Position numbers and translations under genes: made by a program
Notes under the pieces: model-generated
What the model saw: only the letters and a program-made list of their open reading frames with translations
Database searches by the model: none
What the model was told of the DNA's origin: nothing
Shown: piece after piece, positions 1 to 10,984 of the stretch
Position numbering within the stretch: the first letter of the stretch is position 1
Layout of the letters: every line of letters begins with the position of its first letter
Source: Spirometra erinaceieuropaei
Taxonomy: Eukaryota > Platyhelminthes > Cestoda > Diphyllobothriidea > Diphyllobothriidae
NCBI GenBank assembly: GCA_902702965.1
Contig: CACRXP010000165.1
Span: forward strand, 1,003,654 to 1,067,653
DNA: 64,000 nt
Direction: 5' to 3'

Positions 1-991
1 ATTCCTAGACCACGTGTTAAGGATGTGCTGGCGTGTCTAAATGGTTACTGTCACACACATGAAATGGTCATCGTGTAAAGGACATGTTTTTGTGTCAAGG
101 CCCAGAACGACAGAAGTTTCGGTAATGCGGTGTCTTCGCAATGATTTGGCGAACTAAGAACACAGGTATTAGCTAAAAGCCCAGACACGCGTGTCTGAAA
201 AGGCCCGTTTCGAAAGATTTACTCCAAGTTCGCGCATTAATTTCCTCGGAAATTAAACAAGGCAAATGCGGTGTCTGTCTGTTGGTCTAACTGCGGGCTA
301 CGCGGGACGTTCACAGATAGCAGATGGTGGAAACGCCCTCAGCTGCCAAATAGTCGGGCTCTCAGGTCCGACGAATAGGCAATCCCCGGTCAGACCGCGG
401 CAACAGCTTCAAAAATGGCGGGAAATCGGTTCGGCAAATAGGTTACCTATAAAAAAATTCACAAGCCATTATGATAGTGTTAGGAGTGTTGCAGCTCATC
501 AGGTGAGGTCTCACTCGTCACACCAGGCAATCAGCGAACATAAAAGTGGCGCCGGGGGAGTGAAAGCAGACGACCGCCTTCGAGTTCGGACAGAGGACGG
601 CCTCAGACATCCGCCATCCGGGGAGCCACGCCTTAATCGGGCTTTTGGCATATTGGAAGACTACGGTTCACGCACTCCGAATACAAGTGCTGGGGAGCAT
701 CGGGCACTAAAAGGAACAACTTCTTGTCAAAAAACCAGTCCAAAGTCAAGGTCAAATCCATAGAAAGCCCTTCTCCCATCACCGATTCCAGTTTGCGTGA
801 CAGGACGAATGAACGAACTCCGGTGATAAAAACCACCCAGTTGAACTACTGGGCTTCCCAAAAGTGTCCTGCGACCTTGCAACCGACAAATATCAGTCTG
901 AGATGGTGCACAAACTTAAACATGATGAGGCGAAGCCATTAAAAGGACTGATGGCAGGCTGGGGATAATGGGGGGGAGTGGTGGTGGTCAC
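1..991. other. Non-coding stretch at left edge
   Basis: Several open frames but none with recognisable protein features. Presumed intron of the corepressor-like gene. Bases about 270-400 resemble segments near 45.4-45.6 and 47.6-47.7 kb (repeat C). Confidence 0.4.
270..400 (+). repeat. Repeat C, decayed copy
   Basis: A block with an AGATAGC/GATGGTGGAAACG..CTCAG motif followed by GTCGGGCTCTCAGGTC aligns by eye with 45395-45560 and 47590-47735. Length and ends are uncertain. Confidence 0.35.
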
Positions 992-1252
992 CTGTGTGGG
1001 GTTTTCGTAGGTTCGCTCGTCGGCTTCATCGGTGCCAGAGGAGGGAAACTTGGTGCGCGGGGCTTCCGTGCAAAGTCCATCAGCGAGAGTGGTTTCACGT
1101 TCACACAGGTAGCGCAGTTGGGACTCCTGTTTGTTGATCTCCAGGTCGATGGTCGCTAGTTGGCGAGTGACATCTTCGTGTTCACGCTGCAGTTTGGCAT
1201 CCTGAGCGTCCATAATGCGCGCCTCCTCTGGTGCCGGAGATATTGCCTCCAC
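992..1252 (-). CDS. Corepressor-like gene, exon 7 (coiled coil)
   Basis: Acceptor catttcag at 1253 and donor CACACAG|GTGACC at 991, phase 0 on both sides, 87 codons. Encodes LQREHEDVTRQLATIDLEIN and the following QESQLRYL, a clear amphipathic coiled coil comparable to the NCoR1/SMRT repression-domain-1 coiled coil. It is followed by an acidic, T/P-rich tail. The next exon must lie left of the window; none is recognisable in 1-991. Confidence 0.65.
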
Positions 1253-4200
1253 CTGAAATGGAGAACAAGAGGCAGCATTTTGAAGTGAATGCCATAGGCT
1301 CTAAAAGACTTCAAACGCTGGGCTGCTGAGACCATACAGTAGGAGTTGAAGGATTTGGGGCAATCTCCATTAGGAAGGCTAGAATAAGAGATGAATCCCA
1401 TGGAACCGAATGACTGTGTGAGTTTATCTACCTTCCATGGTAGCATGTTTTAAAAGTTAAACAAATGGAGTAGGGTGGTCCGCTCCGTAACGCTCTAGGG
1501 TACGATCGTTGGGATTAACAATGAGCGTTGTGCTTTGGGGCTCCTTCTCTCTCTCGAGCCCGACCAACAGCCGCACAGCGGTGCATGGTATAGGCAGAAT
1601 AGCAGTACCGAGGAAGACAAGGGAGATTGGAGTGACCATTTCTGGCTTATTTTCCGTCTTCAGTCAGCCATACCTCACCCCGAGGTGTGAAACGCCTATG
1701 GCTCGATCCCGCGACCTGTTGGTTAGAACTCTAATGCTCCTAACCACTGGGCCACGGGCTCGTAATACGATCAGTGAGCACCCCCCAACAACAAGATCTG
1801 GGCTTAGCTGCGGACCGTAAAGGCAGTTTCTAATATCATAAATTTTAGTGTACATGTGCGCTGGACCTCAGAGTCCGCTCCAACTAGCGTGACGTGCATT
1901 CGCCGGTGGGTCCGGCTTCCTGTGATCACATTGTGGGTTTAAAGCGTGGCCTGGTTGTGGTCTAGGCTCCAAGGGCTATGAATGCTTTTGACACAACTGG
2001 CAGCGCTGATTACCTGTGGATGATAGGCCGGCTCCTTGGTCTGCTGACGCAAAACCCCGCTTCCTTGAGGAATGGCGGAGGAGTGACTCATAAAGCCAGA
2101 GGGCGGGGTCGATGTCTGCTGACTTTGACCAAGGTTCGGATGGTGTGAGGCAGATCCAGTACCTGCGGTCTGGTGACCCGCTGGGTGAACGGAGTGGTGA
2201 CTCTTGGTGGGGCCGGCAGACTGTCGGGCCTGTGTTGGCAACGGTAGTGGCGGAGGCGGCGGCTGTTGCTGTTGTTGTTGGAACTGAGGCAAATGCGTGC
2301 TGGCGCCCCGATGAGTCTGCTGTGATTGTTGTGGGGTCCCAGGCACAGCTGATGACGACGCGGTGGAGAGGGCAGCAGCAGTCGGTGCAGGTCTGTTTAG
2401 AAGACCTGAACTGACACCGCCGCCCGCACCACTCACGGAGTAGAGATGTGGGGAGGGCGCAAGGGAGACGAGGTTGCCGAAGGCTTGCGGCGGGAAATTC
2501 AGGTGGCCGAGGGAACTGGGCGAAGAGACTAGCAACTGTGGCTGCTTCGAGGGGGGGGGGGCGGCAAAGGAACAAGGAGGCGTGTTAACAGCGCAGGGGC
2601 AGTATGTCAACGTAACTCTGACACGACAGAGGACAGACCCGATTGTAGGCCAGAGCATAAAGCAGTTCAACGCAGCTTGGGGGGTTTATTTTAAAAGAGG
2701 AAGAGCAAATCGCCGGAAAAATCACTGTATTCGACTGAGCTTTTGGGCCGCCTGAGGGACCCAGTGAAGGAATAGCAGCACATGCGGGACCTACACACTT
2801 TTTTACAGTGCACTGACCGAGTGCGCAGCACGTTAGCGGATGGCGGAAACTTGATCAGCCGGCCTATAGAGTAGCTACCAGAGGTCGAAGTCTTAAACAG
2901 CTCTCTCCCTCTGCCTCTCCCTCTCTCTCTCTCATCACAAAAGCTCGAACTCGAGGTCTGTCCCCAGGGTTTGGGCAGCAAATTAAGACAGCTGGTCACC
3001 ACGAGACCGCCAGTTGATTTTCGTGTACCTGGCCTTCTTGCTGTCGTATCAGAGTAGTTGCAAGAACAATATTGACACGGGAACTGGTAAACTACACCAG
3101 ACTGCTCACCAGCGTCCTGTTGATCCAAAAAGAGGTGAGGTTAGGCGGCCAAGGCTCTAATCAGAATTGCAGTAAAGGGACCCTGTGCAGACTTGATACG
3201 GTTTGGACAGTTAGGAACGTCAAATTATAAGTGGTAGAAACAGTGATGAGAAAGAGATTGGGGAGGAGTGAAAAAGACAAGGGTCGGTTACGCTGTCCTG
3301 GTCCAAATTGTAAGCGTAATATGAGCATTGAAAGGAAAGTAAGCCGAAGGAGGATGCTGGAATCATTAGTGGGGAAATCAACCAAGACTGAAACAGAAAA
3401 GGCGATCTGATGTATAAGAGATTTGCCGCGAGATTGGAGGAAGCCTAGAATCCCCGCAAAAGACCTGGTTGGCGGGACACGCGGGGCGGTAACACCCCAA
3501 ACCTAACGGTAAACCTAACCGTAACTTCAGATGTAAGCCTACTCATTTACGTAATTATAAACCTAACGCTAACCCTGAACTAAACACTAAACCCGGCCCT
3601 AAGCCTGCCATAAACCCTAGCCTAACCCTAACTCCAAACCTAACCCTGATCCAAATTCTAACCCTAACCTTAACCCTGACCCAAACCCCAACCTTAACCG
3701 TGACCCAAAATCCAACCCTTACCCTGACTACAACCTCAACCCTAACCTAAATCGTAACGCTACCCCAGCTTTAACCCCAACCTTAACACCAAACATAAAC
3801 CTAAACCGCAAGCCAAACCCTAACTCTAACCGTAACCCTTGAACTTAACACAAACCCTAACCCTAAACTCAATTCTCAGCCTGACACTGACCCAAACCCT
3901 ACCTCTAAACCGAAACACCAGACTGTCCTTTTCCATTTTTAGCTTTGGTTACTTTCCCACTAACGATTTTAGCATCCTCATTCGGCTTACTTTACTTGCA
4001 ATGCCCAAACTGCGCTTACAATTGGGACCAGGACAGCGTAACCGACCCCCCTAACATGAATAAACCCCGCTGACTGCACCCATGACCGCAAACCCGACAG
4101 CCGAGGTGCCATCCAGCACGCCCGAATTTCTGGTCTTACGCAGAAAACTGAAATTAGCGGCAGGTCATTCCAACTAACCGTCAGTCTATTACTGGCACTC

Positions 4201-7200
4201 CCAAATACGCTATCAAAATAGGGGCAGTTCGTTTTAACTTCTTCGACATTGGGCAGTTCTGAGGATCCAAATCAGTCGTCGCAGATGCAGCGGGAGAATG
4301 CAGTGTTATATGGCGATCTTGAAAAGGTATTATTAGTGGCTCCTAACGTGAGCCTTTCTAATCCGGAGTAGATGTGCTAGATTAAATAAATGTGGCTAGA
4401 GGAGTAATACGTCAAGGTGGCAGGTGTTTACGCTGGCGAGAAGGCAGGAAGCCAGAAAACTTCCTTGCCTTTACGAGAAATCCGTTTTTACACCGCACAG
4501 TGTGATAATTATGGTGTTTAGGGAATTGGAGTGAGGAAGATTTAATTACACCTTTCAGTTGTTGACCCTGCCCGCTTTGATCGCTCGGTTGTTGTTAAGG
4601 CAGGGCACTTGTGCCCCTTGAAGTTGCCCCCAAAGATAGCTATGATGGCGATTGGATCAAGTTCCCCATATGCGACCGCCCCTGCCTGATTTTGATAAAA
4701 GGAAATAACAGGAGCGGTCAAGGAAGAACGCTTAAGTGAGAGCAGACAGACGGGCCTTTGGATAGTGCGCCACTAGCGAAGGGTCAGTTCATCACAGACA
4801 ATCCCGAACAGGTCAGTTATCACACGCAGAGCCAAGAAACTCATCGATATGCGCGTTCCCAGACCTCCGACGAGAGCAATCTGCGTAAGTGGAGCAAGGA
4901 AAATCCCCGATGCATGACACCAGAAAACAGTGCTTTGACAGAAGGCAATGACCTTTTTCAAAGAGTTCACGGGTGAAAGCTTCTGAGAGGACTTGTAACT
5001 GAGCGAAAACACGGATCAGTCAAGCGTCACTGTGCTCCACGGTTTCTTTCTACAAACAGTCCACCGGCATTCTCCCCGCGCTGAATACTATCCAGTTGAG
5101 GAGGATGGTTGTAGCAACCACTTACAGTGGAATATTTCTGCCTTTCACATCCCAAAATCGTATGACGGGACTTGGCTGACAAGGCATAAGTGGTGTCCAC
5201 CAAACTGCTTGATAGTTTGACCGCCGCGCAGATTTGTGTCGCATCTACCTTAGCCTCTTTTCCCAAGCTCACTGTGTCCGATTGACAAGACAGAATTAAG
5301 ACGACCGGATGTAGACGTGGGCGCAGCGGCTGACAAAGTAAAAAAACTCGTCTACGCGTGCCACACACGATTTGGCCCTAAGTTTCGCACGTACCAATCT
5401 CTCTTCAGGACGTTTCGGATTTCGCACAACTGAGAAGGCCATAAAAAGGCACAGTAAGAAGAAACCATTTCAGCCTGACAATCAGCTCTAAGTGTGACGG
5501 AGTTGCCGTATCAGTTGGCAACCTTCCAAGACACGATCGTTAGCGCTTCACGGCAGACCAAAGGCACGTCAGTTGTTTAATGAGGGAGTAGGTGCTGGAT
5601 CAGCTTAACTTCCACCTTCCTCTATCTCTCTCCCCGGCACCAGTGATTTGTCCTAGTCAAATCGACTGGGCAGACAGCATTGGAGGATTAATGCGTGAGG
5701 GACGGACGATCCTAACGTGTTCGCGGATGACCGAAGTGGTGTATGAAGTGGACAGCACATGTGCTATCTCATGGAGCGTTGACTGAAATTCCGAAATGCG
5801 TTTTCAGTTCAAAGGGATTCCTTAAGTATAGCTGTAATACCGTGCGGTATAATCCCAGGATATTTCGGTCATATCAGGATGCCAGCTTTTGGATGAGCCA
5901 CTTTTCGGCCGCCTGCATAAACTACTCTGTAGATGGCTGCCTGATAAGTAGTGCAGGTTTTCCGCATCTATGTTTGATACTCGTGCAAATTCAAATATAC
6001 GCATACAAATTCATGCATAAAGACACTTTTCTTGGGCTCACTAGACAGTAAATCACGCCCTCTTGAGATGTTATACTTGAAAAAAGGAGTATCCTTCGAT
6101 TTTAAAAGTCACTAATTATGAACTTTTAAAGACCATGAAATGCTCAATCATGCAACATCGCGTTGGCACGTTTATCGGTGCAGCTTACAGAGAGGACAAC
6201 ATGGTCCACATCCATCACAAAACTTTATGAGTCCTACATGACTTATTACTTTCTTTACATGCAAAGTATATAGCTTGTAGTTTGGAAAGAGCAGGTCCAG
6301 TTAAAAATTATTTGGGAATTGGAAATGTCCTTTAAAACCGAATAACATTTTTCCTTGTGAAATAAAGTTTAAAGGACTTGTAATTTGATATCTAAGTAGT
6401 GCAATAAAGAATGTTTTCGTGCGTGTTTTATATAAAATAAATTGGAATCTATACGGGCATCAAAAATCAGCGCGAAAAATCCATACTACTTAAGTAGTCA
6501 TTTTAATAGTGTTTATGAAGGTGGCCGGAAAGAGGCTCATTCAAATGCCGGCATCCCGACGTGACTGAAATATCCTGGCATTATGTTGCATGATAATTGA
6601 TATTAAACCCTAGTTAAGGAATCTTTTCGAATTGAAAACACACTTCGGAATTTCAGTCAGCATTTCATAAGATAGTACATTTGCTGCATACATCCATGGA
6701 AACGACGTAAGCTTCAGGTATGGGCGATAAGTTAACGACTGTTTTCGTATATACGCATACGACAAAAATGACCAGTGCGATTGCTTAATGTATGGGCGTA
6801 GGGTATGCAAGCAAGACTTGAACAGCAGGTGTTTGCGTAAGGCTATTTTAGTTTTAAATAGAAGGCATCATCAATGCATGCGGCGAATACGTCATACGAT
6901 TTCAGTTTACTTCGTACTGGCATATTTGTTGACTCATCACTGGCTAAAGATCTGGCAATAGATGGCACTGACGCATCTTTCTCGGTAACTGATTCCTACG
7001 GTTACTCATTTTCTGACAGTCCGGCTGGTGATGGCAATAAGAGTGGGGATGAGGGAACGAAACAAAAACAATAAAAACGTGCCTCCGCTGGAGGCAGCGG
7101 TGATTAAGTCTCATCGGACAATGCGCTTACAGATGTAGCATTCGGTCGTTGAGATGAACCACTTCCACGTTGCTGCTGCACTTGAGACTGCTGCTGTGCT

Positions 7201-9900
7201 AGACTGCCAACATCCGATTGGGAATGAAGAAAAGAAGCCGGCGCACCGGCTGCAGCTGCAGCCGCTGCGGCAGCGGCGGCAGCACCTGCTCGTCCCCCAG
7301 CCGCGAGGAGGGGAAGAATGGCGGCCACGGCGGAGGCCGAGGCGGAGTTGGTGCTGACACCCTGAAGAAACTGAGCTGCTGTCTGTCTGTTTAGCAGACC
7401 CGAGCTTGCTGCCGCTGCAGCCGCCGCCACAGCAGCTGATGAATCCATTGAGGCTGCCGCCGCCGCCGTCCGCGGGCTATATCCTTGCTGCTGTTGCTGT
7501 GGTTGGGACTGTGGTTGTTGAGCTTGCTGCTGCTGTTGATGTTGGGAGCCGGAAGAGGACAACCTAGCTCGCTTCGACGGCAGCCCACTCTGACCGTGAG
7601 ACGCCTGACTCATTCTCACCTGTAGAAACAGCAGAGTTTAGTTATGGAAGGGGCCCACAATAGGAGCCAAGCCTTGCGAACCCATTGCTGGAACTGCTGA
7701 AAGGGACAGAACAACCAGCAAGGCCGTTTCTGGCGTATATACCGTCTTCAGTCTGCCACACTCCGATCTGAAATGTGAACGGAGAGCCTAACTTTCTAAG
7801 AGGTGAGCCAACGGGTCAGCCGCGATCGGGAATACTTATGAGGCACTCACCGTGTGTCAGATGGAAATGCGAGGATACTAGCTGGTGTTTCATGAGACTC
7901 AGTTAACAATAAAAGCATTCGACGCCCGACAGTCATAGGCCTTTAGGTGATGGTTGAAATCAAAGATGCCATACGGTCAGAAACAGCGTACAAACTAGAT
8001 CAGCTTCGTTTGATCGTTCGGCCTAAGGTCTTTTACCCATTCGAATGGTGCGGATACCATACTAACGTGACTTGTTCTCACTGTTCGTTGAAAGTGGATA
8101 GGTTTTAGCTGAGATAACGCTTCTGGATCAGCAGAAAGGAAAACATTGGCAAATAAGGTAGATGAGGAAGGATGACAGAGAATGGCGCAGTACATATGAA
8201 AAGAGAGCAAGTCGAGTGCTAATAATAGAGATCGATTCCAAATAGACAGCGTTCTGATGAAAAGGAGCAGGATCACATTGCATGACCTAGGGGATGCTGT
8301 ACGATTGCTAGAAGAGCCAGGTAGTAAAAACCGACTGGTAAGCAAACAAACCGGTGTGTACGCAGTGCACATCTGCGCCTGTCAATTGCAACCACTATAA
8401 ATAAATTGCGCTGGATACGTAGAGATCTGATACCGCTGCAGTAAATTCCCGTGCTTAAAGGGGTGCGACAGAAAAAAATGTAGGTCCTATGGGAAGAAAA
8501 TAATAGTTGCAACCCAGAGCGAATGGTTTCTTACAAGTTCTTGCAGATGTTCTGGGTGCACAAGACTAGCATAGGCTTGAGACAGTGACGCCGGTCCAGG
8601 CCCGACCTGGGAGGCATGTGGGTAGGAGCGGTGCAAAGCAGAAGTAGGCCTGTTTGGAGGTGCCTGAGCAGTCTGGCCTGCATAAGAATTCAGTTGTTGT
8701 GCAGAAGGAGTCTTCATTGAGGAGAGATTCTGGGAGCTACGATGGCCATGGGAAGCCGAAAGTTGTGGTGTTGCAGATCCTGAGCGACCTACGGATCGAA
8801 AGTTAGGGAAAAAAGTTCTCTTTCAAACCTCCACCAGGATACAAAACCACTATCTGTGGGGTAGTAGTATAGTTATCGGACCTACCTGAAGATGGTTGAG
8901 GCAAATCTGCAAGAGATCCACTGGCGGGACGCGAAGACCCTTGGTATGGCATGTTGGCAGTTGCTCCAGCGGACCCGGCCGTAGCCTGAAAGCCAGGCTG
9001 TTGAACGGACTGATGGGCTGGGGACCTTGTTCGTGAACTCATGGTGGAAAGAGCCTGCATTTGTTGCTGCTGTTGCAACTGTTGCTGCCGAATTGCTTCA
9101 AGAAGGGCTGTAAGGACAGGAAAGGGTTAGGGTGACTGTCTGTATGACGGAAAGTCGGCCTTTTTGGTGTAAAAATCTACCGAACTACTAGAACTTGCTA
9201 CTTGTGAGAAAATAACTAAAGCACTTGAGTTCGCAAGAAGATGGTCCTGAGTAGTAACAAGTCAAACAATAAAAACCAATAGAAACTGGGGCCACAACTT
9301 TGCAGTTCGGAAACGCACTAGTTCACCGGGCGACTGAGAGAAAAACAAGCTTAAAATATGGTTTTGAAAAAATCGCTCACGCTGTGAAAGCTAGGTATGG
9401 GGCTGCTAAATACGCCAACCCAGTCTAAGTAATAAGAAGTGATGCTAATTTACATATGAAGATATCAAAAAACACAACGGTGCTGGGTGGGTTGAGTGAA
9501 ATTCGAGTGAAAATGATTCGTACACAGTGTATGTGTGGCGAAATTGCATCAATAATGGCAATCGCAGAACTACCAATTGACTGAACTCCGCTCTAAATCT
9601 ATCAAGAAGATTGGGAAGTAGATAAAAACTATTACGCAGTATCGAATAACAGCGGAAAGAAAAAACGCACAAAGGTCAACAGCAACGCCAGAGCGGATAA
9701 AAGCATTGTAAAGTTCCTCCACTGAAAGCCGTTGATTTGGTAGGATTCCGGATGGGATATGTGGAGCCAAGTGAGCGGGTATCGCTTGTTGGACGTTCCT
9801 GGGATATCCGAGGGGACGGCCATCTACAATAGAGCCGTTTGCTGGACTCCGATCTCGAGGCCTAGCTGCAGAGAGATCATCCACTGGTTGGACCTGTTGC

Positions 9901-9935
<35 letters not shown>

Positions 9936-10606
9936 ATGGTGATGAATGGAATCATCGACGTTTGAGTTATCGGATATAGCACCTCCCATCAACTAAAACG
10001 AAAACAAGAGACTAATGAGGCACCGAATACTTATTGAGCATTTTAAATGCTGGAATTGCTCAAAGACCAGTTAACAGACTAGACAAATGTCAAGACGTTC
10101 CTACAAGATGGTAACTCTTACGTGGTCGGGTGGTCGAAATTGCATGGGTGCAGCCCACCAGCACCCTAACAGACGTTGCATATGGTCAAATTTAATATCT
10201 CATTAGCCTGGCAAGTACACAGGTCGTTGAGCTCTCGATCCAGGTCTACCTCTTACAGAGCGTTCGAAAACTTCATTACTACAAGTTTTCTCGCTTCCAT
10301 GTTACTTGTAAAGTCTAAATTTCACCGTTACTGTACCAAGTTCCCGGAAATCAGAAGTACCATATTATTGATTTTAAGGTCTTATTGGCGCCAGCCGGCA
10401 ATAGGTTGCGGCTGAAAAGCCGGAACGAAATGCTATAACGTCCAGAAACTGTGCTTCTTCTGAGGGCCTTACCTTACAGTTATCTTCGGATACTTTCGAA
10501 AATGGCTGTCCGTGGGTACAATCAACCCAGAGGTCTCTGTGTGACTGGCGATGGAGGACAGTCGTTCCCCGTCAGCACAAGCAGCCGAGCATGGGCTGGG
10601 TTGCAT
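992..10606 (-). CDS. NCoR/SMRT-like transcriptional corepressor, N-terminal part (seven exons, continues off left edge)
   Basis: Seven exons on the minus strand join in phase with canonical GT/AG sites: 10606-10478, 9992-9671, 9107-8886, 8788-8535, 7619-7131, 2544-2014 and 1252-992, together 736 codons. The product is low complexity, rich in Q, A, S and P, with a polyQ run, a basic SKRARL motif and finally a heptad-like segment containing IDLEINKQESQLRYL. Known NCoR1/SMRT proteins begin with a Q-rich tail, a SKRPRL motif and then a coiled coil (VDREIAKVEQQI-type) that contacts TBL1/GPS2 in the HDAC3 complex, before the SANT domains. The order matches here, so I infer a nuclear corepressor scaffold. 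The SANT/DAD part would lie left of base 1. A generic Q-rich transcription cofactor is the alternative. Splice structure is strong; family assignment is moderate. Confidence 0.55.
1505..1790 (-). repeat. tRNA-derived SINE-like repeat (family S)
   Basis: On the minus strand GTGGCCCAGTGGTTAG (box A-like) is followed about 40 nt on by GGGATCGAGCC (box B-like). A body follows with CAGAAATGGTCACTCC..TCTCCCTTGTCTTC and then a GAGAGAGA tail. Related copies: 39675-39960, 62560-62680, and a decayed one at 7700-7860. Lies in intron 6 of the corepressor-like gene. Confidence 0.6.
2014..2544 (-). CDS. Corepressor-like gene, exon 6
   Basis: Acceptor ag after a C-rich tract at 2545-2546 (a second in-phase AG lies 9 nt inside); donor CCACAG|GTAATC at 2013. 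Encodes 177 codons rich in S, P, Q and H, including SSGLLNR, a Q7 run followed by prolines, and SHHPNLGQSQQ. Preceded by a 4.6-kb intron that contains the telomere-like element and a foldback element. An extra small exon inside that intron cannot be excluded. Confidence 0.65.
3281..4048. mobile_element. Inverted-repeat element carrying degenerate telomere-like repeats, copy 1
   Basis: The ends carry a perfect 24-bp inverted repeat (starting GGGTCGGTTACGCTGTCCTG), extended to roughly 115 bp with mismatches that includes AAGTAAGCCGAAGGAGGATGCT. About 3490-3930 is dense in AACCCTAA-type hexamers, many with single-base changes. No ORF. A reverse-orientation relative is at 32030-32705. Lies in intron 5 of the corepressor-like gene. 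Confidence 0.75.
3490..3930 (+). repeat. Degenerate (CCCTAA)n telomere-like array
   Basis: Dozens of CCTAACCCTAA/AACCTTAACC variants. Hexamer register is kept loosely, which implies old decay. TTAGGG is the telomere repeat of most animals including flatworms, but this array is interstitial and bounded by inverted repeats. Confidence 0.8.
4049..5752. other. Intronic stretch, nothing recognised
   Basis: Within intron 5 of the corepressor-like gene. Short open frames on both strands show no known motif, and no clear repeat relationship was seen. Confidence 0.4.
5753..6686. mobile_element. Foldback element F, copy 1 (decayed)
   Basis: Left end CAGCACATGTGCTATCTCATG and right end CATAAGATAGTACATTTGCTG are imperfect inverted repeats. 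The arms hold the family's GAAATTCCGAAATGCG block (mirrored near 6640) and a TACTTAAGTAGTCATTTT core near 6486. The terminal CAGTG is degraded to CAGCA. No ORF. Confidence 0.65.
7131..7619 (-). CDS. Corepressor-like gene, exon 5 (SKRARL motif, polyQ and polyA)
   Basis: Acceptor tctgctgtttctacag at 7620; donor GTAAGC at 7130; 163 codons in phase 0. Begins VRMSQASHGQSGLPSKRARL; SKRARL resembles the SKRPRL of vertebrate NCoR1, and a later AILPLL is reminiscent of its AVLPLV. Two Q-rich and several polyalanine tracts follow. SSGLLNR in the middle recurs in exon 6. Confidence 0.7.
7700..7860 (-). repeat. Decayed SINE-like repeat (family S)
   Basis: The minus strand retains the body motif GCAGACTGAAGACGG..CGCCAGAAACGGCC shared with 1630-1690; the tRNA-like head is poorly preserved. 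Confidence 0.4.
8535..8788 (-). CDS. Corepressor-like gene, exon 4
   Basis: Acceptor ccgtag at 8789; the exon's first two bases complete a glycine codon carried from exon 3. Encodes an S/T/Q/P-rich segment ending SLVHPEHLQEL, with a GTAAGA donor in phase 0. No domain recognised. Confidence 0.65.
8886..9107 (-). CDS. Corepressor-like gene, exon 3
   Basis: Acceptor cctttcctgtccttacag and donor CAG|GTAGG are both good. Encodes LLEAIRQQQLQQQQQMQ, a short Q-rich helix, followed by an S/P/Q-rich region ending PQPSSG. Only a 97-nt intron separates it from exon 4. Confidence 0.7.
9671..9992 (-). CDS. Corepressor-like gene, exon 2 (polyQ exon)
   Basis: Acceptor cttgttttcgttttag precedes 9992. The exon encodes an acidic start, HHH followed by about 15 glutamines, then an RPRDRSP segment and a helical SVEELYNAFIRSG segment. 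The donor GTGCGT at 9670 leaves one base, which joins the two-base start of exon 3 (phase check passes). The polyQ is coded mostly by CAG with some CAA. Confidence 0.65.
9895..9946. repeat. (CTG/CAG)n trinucleotide tract
   Basis: About 16 near-perfect CTG/TTG triplets, read on the minus strand as the polyglutamine run of exon 2. Confidence 0.85.
10478..10606 (-). CDS. Corepressor-like gene, candidate first coding exon
   Basis: ATG at 10606 in the context ACACCATGC opens 43 codons ending at a GTAAGG donor (10477-10472) in phase 0, matching the phase-0 acceptor at 9993. Contains a stretch GLIVPTDSHFRKYPK. No homology by itself; chosen for phase and position. If it is not used, the ATG that is the second codon of the next exon could be the start. 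Confidence 0.4.
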
Positions 10607-10984
10607 GGTGTAATATTTTTCACCGTATAAATAAACCAAATCAACTGGTGAATCGAACGTAACGCAGTAAAAAGTCGATAACTAAAGTAAGAAACTGTAA
10701 TGTATGGCTGAAGTTGATGACTGAATACGGCAAAACGACTAAGAGATGGGACCTATGTATGACTAGTCGCTAGAAAAATTCCGATGTGATGGCATTGAAT
10801 ACAAGGATGCAGCATGGTAAGGAAAGAAACCTCATGACCCCATACCAGTAACGCTAGCTGGAGAGAAAACGAATCAACTTTGAAAAGTACTACGAATGGT
10901 TGGCGTATTTAAACATTCCAAAACTTAGAAAATGTTCAATGCAGAAAGAATGGACAGCAGCATGATTTCGTTTGATGTTTTTGC

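Noticed and set aside
266..763. 165-codon plus-strand frame at the left edge
   Set aside because: Composition without domains; overlaps repeat C and the presumed intron of the minus-strand gene.
10623..10637. TATAAATA on the plus strand near the candidate first exon
   Set aside because: It would drive transcription away from the minus-strand gene; no plus-strand gene follows, so there is no support as a promoter.
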